A DNA stretch of 6,543 nucleotides from Bacteroidaceae bacterium (GTDB taxonomy: Bacteria > Bacteroidota > Bacteroidia > Bacteroidales > Bacteroidaceae). This document shows, in pieces, positions 1 to 5,898 of the stretch. The translations under genes were made by a program, and so were the position numbers. The stretch covers positions 1-6,543 of the forward strand of contig JAQVXN010000077.1 of assembly GCA_028709135.1 (NCBI GenBank), in the 5' to 3' direction. Position 1 is the stretch's first letter. Each line of letters begins with the position of its first letter. The notes beneath the pieces are model-generated. The model saw nothing but the letters and a program-made list of their open reading frames with translations, had not been told where the DNA came from and did not search any database.

Positions 1-764
1 ATATTGAAGAAGCTGAAAAGGTTGCTGAACCTATGCTTGAAGCCAAAGAGGAGATTATTCCTGCAGAAGCGGAAATCGTGGCGGAAGAGAAACCAGAGGA
101 AAAAGCTCAAGAAATGTCTTTAAACGACAACATCAGTGTGACATCGGTTTATTTGGGTGATGCGGATTCCGAAAAGGAAGACAATTCCAGTCAAGAAGTG
201 GAGCAAGTAAAAGATGTTGCTGTTCCGACTACACCCAAAAGTAGTATGCCGACATTTGTTGTCCCTGAAAATGGGACGCGCAAAGGCAAAAAGTCTTTTT
301 TAATTATTTGTTTGGCAGTAGGCGCAGTAGTTCTGATCCTGGTGAGTTATGCTGCGGGTTATTATCATTGGTTTGTAGCTGAAAATACTGTTTTAGCAAA
401 GCCGCAATCCTTCGTAATAAAGTCAACGCCAGCTAAAAAAGTTTATCCAGTGCGTCGTGCATTCAAAAAAGAACTTTCGGATTCTTCTAAAACAGCTGCG
501 GTTAAATCTGAAAAGTCTCAGGAACCTTCGGCAAAGGAATTGAGTAAGCAATATGAGCAGTTACCTGGAGGAAGATATCTCATTATCGGAACGCTGGAAG
601 AACATGAAATGAAAGCAACCGACACGTTGATCAAACTCTCAAAGAAAATATATGGTAGTAAGGATTACGTGAAATACATCATCTTTTACAATCATTTGGA
701 AAATCCGGACCTGATCGCGTTAGGAACAAAACTGAAAATGCCGAAGTTGGCACATGAAGAATGA
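1..764 (+). CDS. Membrane-anchored LysM-domain protein, 3' part (5' end outside window)
   Basis: The reading frame is open from base 3, so the ATG at base 33 is probably internal and the true start lies upstream. Counting from that Met, residues 1-65 are very rich in Glu and look disordered. Residues 83-87 carry a basic patch (R83, K84, K86, K87) followed by one hydrophobic membrane segment at about 88-110. Residues 120-175 are a Lys/Ser/Pro-rich linker, and about 182-238 resemble a LysM domain (DTLIKLSKKIYGSKDYVKYI, then N-P-D-L near 224-227 and a final GTKLKMP). The positive-inside rule places the acidic part in the cytoplasm and LysM in the periplasm, where LysM domains usually bind peptidoglycan. 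From memory, Bacteroidales proteins of this kind often start with an HU-like DNA-binding domain; that part is not visible here, so it is an inference only. It ends 133 bases before the moxR gene and is probably a separate transcription unit. Confidence 0.75.
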   Translation, partial: IEEAEKVAEPMLEAKEEIIPAEAEIVAEEKPEEKAQEMSLNDNISVTSVYLGDADSEKEDNSSQEVEQVKDVAVPTTPKSSMPTFVVPENGTRKGKKSFLIICLAVGAVVLILVSYAAGYYHWFVAENTVLAKPQSFVIKSTPAKKVYPVRRAFKKELSDSSKTAAVKSEKSQEPSAKELSKQYEQLPGGRYLIIGTLEEHEMKATDTLIKLSKKIYGSKDYVKYIIFYNHLENPDLIALGTKLKMPKLAHEE

Positions 765-810
765 TTTCAGTAATGGAAATTTTCTTAAGAATAAATAGAA
801 TGAGTTTCTT

Positions 811-840
811 TTTATGGAAAATTAAATTGGAACTACTTTG
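811..840 (+). promoter_or_regulatory. Possible Bacteroidota-type promoter ahead of the moxR-bat operon
   Basis: The only sizeable gap in the window (765-897) precedes the operon and is AT-rich. Bacteroidota promoters have a -7 element TAnnTTTG and a loose -33 TTTG. Two imperfect -7 candidates are present: TAAATTGG at 823-830 (one mismatch) and TACTTTG at 834-840 (one base short in the spacer). A T-rich stretch with TTTATG at 811-816 could serve as a weak -33 element for the second. Initiation near 846 would leave a leader of about 50 bases before the ATG at 898. Neither candidate is a perfect match, so this is a location guess rather than a firm site. No hairpin followed by a T-run was seen in the gap. 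Confidence 0.22.
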
Positions 841-897
841 AAAAGTCTTAATTTTGCTGTAAAATTAAACGATGAACAATTAAATAAAAAGAACAAT

Positions 898-1893
898 ATG
901 GAAGAGAATATCGACATCCGCGGTTTGAACGAATTAATAGAGAGCAAAAGCGGATTTGTGACCAATCTGGTAACAGGAATGGGACAAGTTATTGTGGGAC
1001 AAAAGCACTTGGTTAATGCCTTGCTGGTATGCCTGCTAAGTGATGGTCATATTCTATTGGAAGGAGTTCCTGGTTTGGCAAAAACATTGGCTATTAAAAC
1101 GCTGTCTTCATTGATAGATGCCAGTTATAAAAGAATCCAATTCACACCAGATTTGCTTCCTGCCGATATCGTCGGTACTGTAATATACAGTCAAAAATCA
1201 GAATCATTTGTTGTGAGACAAGGGCCGATTTTTGCTAATTTCATTTTGGCGGATGAAATCAACCGTGCTCCTGCAAAAGTTCAGAGTGCATTACTTGAGG
1301 CCATGCAAGAGCGCCAAGTAACTATAGGCAGTGATACCTTTAAATTACCACAACCATTTTTGGTTTTGGCTACGCAAAATCCTATTGAGCAAGAGGGTAC
1401 TTATTCCCTGCCTGAGGCACAAATAGACCGTTTCATGCTAAAAGTGGTGATTGACTATCCTACCATTCAAGAGGAACAGGAGATTGTGAAAAATCATATC
1501 GAAGGTAAATCACAAGAAGTGAAACCCATTGTACGTACAGATGAGATATTGGCTGCGCGCGAAGTCATCAAACAAATCTACATAGATGAAAAAATAGAAC
1601 GCTATATTACCGATTTGGTATTTGCTACTCGTTTTCCAGAGCAGTATAACTTGAAAGACATGAAGCAGAATATCAATTTTGGTGCATCTCCGCGTGCTTC
1701 CATCAATATGGCTTTGGCTGCACGTGCTTATGCCTTCATTAAACGCCGTGGCTACGTTATTCCAGAAGATGTACGGGCCATTGCACATGACGTGCTCCGC
1801 CACCGCATCGGGCTCTCTTATGAAGCCGAGGCCAACGATATTAGTAGTGATGAAATTATTAATGAAATTCTAAATAAAGTACAAGTTCCATAG
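898..1893 (+). CDS. moxR: MoxR-family AAA+ ATPase
   Basis: This 331-residue protein is a MoxR-type AAA+ ATPase (AAA_3 core plus lid domain), a soluble cytoplasmic enzyme thought to use ATP hydrolysis to remodel or activate VWA-domain partners. Visible motifs are Walker A GVPGLAKT at 56-63, Walker B ILADE at 116-120, sensor 1 ATQNP with N161, a likely arginine finger R178 in EAQIDRF, and sensor 2 R266 in GASPRAS. All key residues are present, so it should be active. The same frame can begin at TTG 838, but I chose ATG 898: the N-terminus MEENIDIRGLNEL fits the family as I recall it, the 20 extra residues are Lys/Asn-rich and unlike the family, and TTG 838 overlaps a candidate promoter element. 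Its stop codon shares one base with the GTG start of the DUF58 gene, so the two are probably translationally coupled. Length is normal for the family. Confidence 0.95.
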   Translation: MEENIDIRGLNELIESKSGFVTNLVTGMGQVIVGQKHLVNALLVCLLSDGHILLEGVPGLAKTLAIKTLSSLIDASYKRIQFTPDLLPADIVGTVIYSQKSESFVVRQGPIFANFILADEINRAPAKVQSALLEAMQERQVTIGSDTFKLPQPFLVLATQNPIEQEGTYSLPEAQIDRFMLKVVIDYPTIQEEQEIVKNHIEGKSQEVKPIVRTDEILAAREVIKQIYIDEKIERYITDLVFATRFPEQYNLKDMKQNINFGASPRASINMALAARAYAFIKRRGYVIPEDVRAIAHDVLRHRIGLSYEAEANDISSDEIINEILNKVQVP

Positions 1894-2762
1894 TGGATAC
1901 CAGTGATTTATTAAAGCGCGTTCGACAGATAGAAATTAAAACAAGAGCGCTGTCGAACAATATCTTTGCAGGCGAATATCATTCTGCTTACAAAGGTCAC
2001 GGCATGTCATTCTCTGAGGTGCGCGAATATCAGTTTGGTGATGATATCCGCGATATTGACTGGAATGTTACGGCCCGCTTCAATCACCCTTATATAAAGG
2101 TGTTCGAAGAGGAACGAGAACTGACCGTGATGCTGTTGATTGACGTTTCGTCCAGTCTTTCTTTTGGTACGGTGAATATGTTCCAGCGCGACATGGTTAC
2201 TGAAATTGCTGCTACATTGGCTTGCTCGGCCATTCAAAACAATGATAAAATTGGTGTCATTCTGTTTTCGGATAAAATAGAAGAATATATTCCGCCAAAG
2301 AAAGGACGCAAACATATTTTATATATTATCCGTGAATTGTTGAATTTCAAACCGGATGGACAGCGTACCGATATTAAAGTTGCATTGGAATTTTTGATGA
2401 ATACGCAGCACAAGAGTTGTACAGCGTTTCTCATCAGCGATTTTATTGACCGTAATGATTATTCTCAAGCTGTATTGATTGCCAATCGGAAACACGACTT
2501 GGCTGCTATTCAGGTTTACGATCGCTTTATGGCTGCGTTGCCTAATGTGGGACTTATCAAGGTTTGTGATGCTGAAAAGGGACACGAACAATATATAGAT
2601 TCGTCCAGTAAGAAGGTGCGTGATGCCCACAGTCGCAGTTGGTCTATCTTGGAAAAGAATTTGACCGAGACCATGAATAAGAGTAATGTGGATCTTATTT
2701 CCATTCGTACAGACGAAGATTACGTAAAAGCATTAATCAATCTTTTTTCAAAACGAAGATAG
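1893..2762 (+). CDS. DUF58 / VWA-like domain protein, partner of MoxR
   Basis: This 289-residue protein has the DUF58 signature at about 43-62 (EVREYQFGDDIRDIDWNVTA) followed by a VWA-like fold beginning near 77. The MIDAS motif DVSSS gives D84, S86 and S88 as metal ligands, with T159 and D183 as plausible further ligands. There is no signal peptide or membrane segment, so it should be cytoplasmic beside the MoxR ATPase, its usual genetic neighbour; MoxR-DUF58 pairs are widespread, and the DUF58 protein is thought to be a client or adaptor. The start is GTG at 1893 inside the sequence TAGTG, overlapping the moxR stop by one base. The resulting N-terminus MDTSDLLKRVRQIEIKTR matches Bacteroidales relatives as I remember them, so the rare start is credible. 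It ends two bases before the next gene. Nothing suggests truncation or loss of function. Confidence 0.93.
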   Translation: MDTSDLLKRVRQIEIKTRALSNNIFAGEYHSAYKGHGMSFSEVREYQFGDDIRDIDWNVTARFNHPYIKVFEEERELTVMLLIDVSSSLSFGTVNMFQRDMVTEIAATLACSAIQNNDKIGVILFSDKIEEYIPPKKGRKHILYIIRELLNFKPDGQRTDIKVALEFLMNTQHKSCTAFLISDFIDRNDYSQAVLIANRKHDLAAIQVYDRFMAALPNVGLIKVCDAEKGHEQYIDSSSKKVRDAHSRSWSILEKNLTETMNKSNVDLISIRTDEDYVKALINLFSKRR

Positions 2763-2764
2763 AC

Positions 2765-3835
2765 ATGTTGCGAAAAATATTGTTTTTTTTCTCCTTGATT
2801 ATATTTGCGGTAGCGAATGCCGTAGCCCATGTATCTGTTAGCGTGAAAATAGATTCTACAGCTATTCTCATTGGGCAGCAGGCTCATATCGCACTCAAAG
2901 TTGTGGCTGATGCCAACCAAAAGGTGATTTTTCCTGTCTTTCCGAACAAGCACATTAATTCACATGTGGAAGTGCTTAACGAAAAGATATCCAATTCTGA
3001 GAAATTGAATAACGGGCAGCAGATTTCAATTACCAAAGTTTATACTGTTACGGCTTTTGATTCTGCACTCTATTATATTCCGCCTTTCAAAGTACGTGTA
3101 GGTAATCAGTCATACTCCTCCAATACGTTGGCGTTGAAAGTTGCGACGATGGATATTGATACGCTGCATGTGGATAAATTCTTTGGTCCAAAAGATATTG
3201 CCCCCGTTCCTTTTTCCTGGAGTGATTGGCGCGGGCTGTTCATGCTGTCGTTGTTTCTCATCTTGATGCTGTTGGCGATTGTTTATCTTTACATGCAAGT
3301 TCACAATAAACGCCCCATTCTGAAACGTTTCAGAATACGGCCCACCTTGCCCCCTCATCAGTGGGCTATGAATGAAATTCAGAAGATTAATCATAAAAAG
3401 GAAGTACATGATGATTCTAAGGAATATTACACCCAGCTTACAAATATTCTGAGAACATATATCCAGAAACGTTATGGTTTTAATGCTCGTGAAATGACTT
3501 CTTCGGAAATTATTTCCCAGCTTACGGAACAGCAGGATAACAAGTCTGTGCAGGAGCTGCAACAATTATTTGAAACTGCCGATTTGGCAAAGTTTGCCAA
3601 ACTGCGTACCATGCTCAATGAAAATGACGAAAATTTATATAAAGCAGTAGACTTCATTAAGTCTACCAAAATAGAAGAGCAGGAGAAAACCCAAAAACAA
3701 GTTGAGTTGCCTCCTGAAATACAACGTAGTCGCCGTAGTCTGTTGGTTTTGAAATTGACCATAGCAGTCATGGTAACAGGTAGTCTTATTATTTTGTTCT
3801 TTATCGGACGGAGTTTGTATTTTTTGTTCGTTTAA
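2765..3835 (+). CDS. Bat-operon membrane protein, BatD/DUF4381-like, two membrane segments
   Basis: This 356-residue protein starts with a signal peptide (basic R3-K4, hydrophobic 5-17, likely cleavage after AVA at 21). A beta-rich region follows at about 22-150, as in the immunoglobulin-like periplasmic parts of BatD proteins. A membrane segment lies at about 158-177, then a basic, helical stretch at 180-327, and a second membrane segment at about 328-355 that reaches the end of the protein. The motif around 229-255 (LRTYIQKRYGF, then EMTSSEII) resembles the cytoplasmic region of DUF4381/BatD-type proteins found next to MoxR and VWA genes. The basic flank after the first membrane segment suggests that 180-327 is cytoplasmic. 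It lies between the DUF58 gene (2-base gap) and batA (13-base gap), the place where Bacteroidales carry an unnamed conserved membrane protein. I infer a linking role between cytoplasmic MoxR/DUF58 and periplasmic BatA/B/C. It is probably not BatD itself, which normally follows batC. Confidence 0.85.
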   Translation: MLRKILFFFSLIIFAVANAVAHVSVSVKIDSTAILIGQQAHIALKVVADANQKVIFPVFPNKHINSHVEVLNEKISNSEKLNNGQQISITKVYTVTAFDSALYYIPPFKVRVGNQSYSSNTLALKVATMDIDTLHVDKFFGPKDIAPVPFSWSDWRGLFMLSLFLILMLLAIVYLYMQVHNKRPILKRFRIRPTLPPHQWAMNEIQKINHKKEVHDDSKEYYTQLTNILRTYIQKRYGFNAREMTSSEIISQLTEQQDNKSVQELQQLFETADLAKFAKLRTMLNENDENLYKAVDFIKSTKIEEQEKTQKQVELPPEIQRSRRSLLVLKLTIAVMVTGSLIILFFIGRSLYFLFV

Positions 3836-3848
3836 AAATTGAAGGAAG

Positions 3849-4850
3849 ATGGTCTTTGCAAATAGTATTTATCTCTTTTTATTACTCTTGCTTATCCCGT
3901 ATATCGTATGGCATTTTATGTCCAGACGAAAGAAGGAACCCACGCTGAAAGTTCCAGATACACAGGCTTATCGTTTTATTCCACAGAGTAAAAAGGTTTA
4001 TCTCATTCAGATGCCTTTCTTTCTGCGGCTTATCACGTTTACGATGATTATTCTGGTGTTAGCGCGGCCGCAGACAAGCAATCGTTGGAAGGATTCTGAA
4101 GTGAGTGGCATCGACGTGATGTTGGCTGTCGATATTTCTACGAGTATGCTCTCGGAGGATTTGTCACCGAACCGCATTACGGCTGCGAAAAACGTAGCAT
4201 CAGAATTTATTGCCAATTGCCCGAACGACAACATCGGACTTACTGTTTTTGCAGCAGAGGCCTTTACACAATGCCCTTTGACAACAGATCATGCCTCCTT
4301 GCTTAATATGTTTAAAGGAGTTCAGTGTGATCTTGCCGCCAATGGTCTTATTGACGATGGCACGGCTATTGGAATGGGTCTTGCCAATGCTATCAGTCGT
4401 CTCAAGGCCAGCAAAGCTAAAAGCAAAGTAATTATTCTGATTACTGATGGTTCTAATAACAAAGGAGAAATCTCTCCTCAAACAGCTGCTGAAATTGCTC
4501 ATGTTAATGGCATTCGCGTTTATACAATTGGTGTAGGGACGAATGGTACGGCTCCGTATCCTTTCCCATTGCCAGGTGGCGGGGTTAAATATGTGCAGCT
4601 TCCTGTTGAAATAGATTCTCAAACTCTCATTGACATTGCAAACCGTACTGGTGGTAAATTTTATCGTGCTACGAACAATCGGGAACTGAGAAGAATTTAT
4701 GATGACATTGGTAAATTAGAGAAGACTAAAATTATGGTTAAACAATACAGCAAGCATTACGAGGCTTATCAAACTTTTGGTCTGATTGCCCTCTTGTCGC
4801 TACTGCTGGAATTACTGTTGCGCAACACTGTGCTTCGTCGTATTCCTTAA
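3849..4850 (+). CDS. batA: BatA, membrane-anchored VWA-domain protein
   Basis: This 333-residue protein has two N-terminal membrane segments (about 6-24 and 57-72), a VWA domain at about 87-290, and a third membrane segment at about 308-326, the standard BatA/BatB layout. The MIDAS is intact: DISTS gives D95, S97 and S99, with T172 in DDGT and D200 in ITDG. The basic loop after the first segment (SRRKKE, 25-30) and the basic C-terminus (RNTVLRR) suggest both face the cytoplasm, which puts the VWA domain in the periplasm. BatA is thought to form a complex with BatB and BatC under the control of the MoxR ATPase and was linked to aerotolerance in Bacteroides fragilis. The ATG is preceded by GAAGGAAG at 3841-3848, purine-rich but very close to the start for a normal Shine-Dalgarno site. 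A proline- and glycine-rich loop occupies 236-245. I call it BatA rather than BatB from gene order and from the DISTS and PLTTDHA signatures. Confidence 0.93.
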   Translation: MVFANSIYLFLLLLLIPYIVWHFMSRRKKEPTLKVPDTQAYRFIPQSKKVYLIQMPFFLRLITFTMIILVLARPQTSNRWKDSEVSGIDVMLAVDISTSMLSEDLSPNRITAAKNVASEFIANCPNDNIGLTVFAAEAFTQCPLTTDHASLLNMFKGVQCDLAANGLIDDGTAIGMGLANAISRLKASKAKSKVIILITDGSNNKGEISPQTAAEIAHVNGIRVYTIGVGTNGTAPYPFPLPGGGVKYVQLPVEIDSQTLIDIANRTGGKFYRATNNRELRRIYDDIGKLEKTKIMVKQYSKHYEAYQTFGLIALLSLLLELLLRNTVLRRIP

Positions 4851-4869
4851 TTAAAATTCTTCGTGCATT

Positions 4870-5898
4870 ATGTTTCGATTTGAAAATCCAGAATATCTAT
4901 ATTTTTTATTGGTAATACCGATATTGGTATTGCTGTTTGTCTTCTTGCGCTATCAGCGTAAAAGGCGCTTGAAGCGTTTGGGAGATTATGGCCTTATCAA
5001 TCAATTGACAGTAGGAGTCTCTTTTTGGCGTCCTGTAGTTAAACTGATTTTGTGTCTGTTGGCTCTTGCTGCACTCATTATTATGCAGGCTCGTCCTCAA
5101 ATGGGACTTAAAATAGAAACCGACCAACATACGGGCATCGAAGTTATGGTGGCTTTGGATGTTTCGAACTCCATGCTCGCAACCGACATCGAGCCTAATC
5201 GTTTGGAACGTGCCAAGATGATGGTGGCAAATATTTCAGACAAACTTACGAATGATAAAGTTGGTTTAGTCGTTTTTGCAGGCGATGCCTTTATTCAGCT
5301 GCCCATTACGAGCGATATTGTCTCGGCTAAGATGTTTTTGGATGCTGTTTCTCCTTCTATGATTGCTACGCAAGGCACGAACATTTCTGATGCCATTCGC
5401 CTCTGTACGGGTAGTTTTACAAATCAGAAACACGTAGAGCGTGCCATCGTTATCATTACGGATGGAGAGGATCATGAAGGCAAAGCTGAGGATTTGGCTG
5501 AAGATGCCGCTAAAAAAGGTATTCGTGTTTTTGTACTTGGCATCGGCAGTACGAAAGGTTCTACCATCCCTATAGGTGGAGGTGGCTATTTGAGGGATAA
5601 GCAGGGTAACGTAGTTATTACGCGCATGAATGCCGATATGTGTCGCCGTATTGCGGAAAAAGGCAAAGGCGTTTTTATTCAAGTTGACAATTCCATCTTG
5701 GCTCAAGACAGGCTCTATTATGAACTCAACAAACTGCAGAAGCAGGATCTTGGCACTACTTCTTTTTCCGAGTATGCCGAGCAATTTCAGGTTTTTGCCT
5801 GGATAGCTCTGATTTTGCTGTTGATAGATATTGTAATCGATGAACGGAAAAATCCCCGTTTCAGCCGTTTTAAAATATTTCGGAATAATGAAAAGTAA
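4870..5898 (+). CDS. batB: BatB, membrane-anchored VWA-domain protein
   Basis: This 342-residue paralogue of BatA shares its layout: membrane segments at about 9-27 and 55-73, a VWA domain at about 88-290, and a third segment at about 305-324. The MIDAS is complete: DVSNS gives D97, S99 and S101, with T170 in QGTN and D198 in ITDGED. The basic run RYQRKRRLKRL at 27-37 marks the cytoplasmic loop, so the VWA domain is predicted to be periplasmic. It differs from BatA in the loop after the fifth strand (a Gly-rich IPIGGGGYLRDKQGN, 233-247) and in a longer hydrophilic C-terminal tail (325-342). The ATG at 4870 lies 19 bases after batA and has no clear Shine-Dalgarno site, as is common in Bacteroidota. 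The last 11 bases overlap the start of batC, which suggests coupled translation and a defined ratio of the two products. BatA and BatB probably arose by tandem duplication and may form a heteromer. Confidence 0.93.
   Translation: MFRFENPEYLYFLLVIPILVLLFVFLRYQRKRRLKRLGDYGLINQLTVGVSFWRPVVKLILCLLALAALIIMQARPQMGLKIETDQHTGIEVMVALDVSNSMLATDIEPNRLERAKMMVANISDKLTNDKVGLVVFAGDAFIQLPITSDIVSAKMFLDAVSPSMIATQGTNISDAIRLCTGSFTNQKHVERAIVIITDGEDHEGKAEDLAEDAAKKGIRVFVLGIGSTKGSTIPIGGGGYLRDKQGNVVITRMNADMCRRIAEKGKGVFIQVDNSILAQDRLYYELNKLQKQDLGTTSFSEYAEQFQVFAWIALILLLIDIVIDERKNPRFSRFKIFRNNEK

Noticed and set aside
765..837. Possible terminator after the LysM gene, with short A/T symmetry around GGAAATTTTC (775-784)
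   Set aside because: The symmetry is only a few A/T pairs with no GC stem or loop and no clean T-run after it; too weak to call.
838..897. TTG start giving a 351-residue MoxR
   Set aside because: The added 20 residues are low-complexity Lys/Asn-rich and unlike the family; ATG 898 gives the expected N-terminus.
3110..3565. Minus-strand open frame of 151 codons
   Set aside because: Opposite the two-segment membrane protein, composition rich in His/Gln/Arg without any recognisable domain; a shadow frame.
2765..3835. Calling the 356-residue membrane protein batD
   Set aside because: BatD usually follows batC and is longer; position and the two-segment layout fit a separate conserved protein of the operon.
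3841..3848. GAAGGAAG as a strong Shine-Dalgarno site for batA
   Set aside because: It abuts the ATG, leaving too little spacing for normal pairing, and Bacteroidota rarely rely on such sites; mentioned under batA only.
4200..4622. Minus-strand open frame of 140 codons
   Set aside because: Opposite the conserved VWA core of batA, with no recognisable motif.
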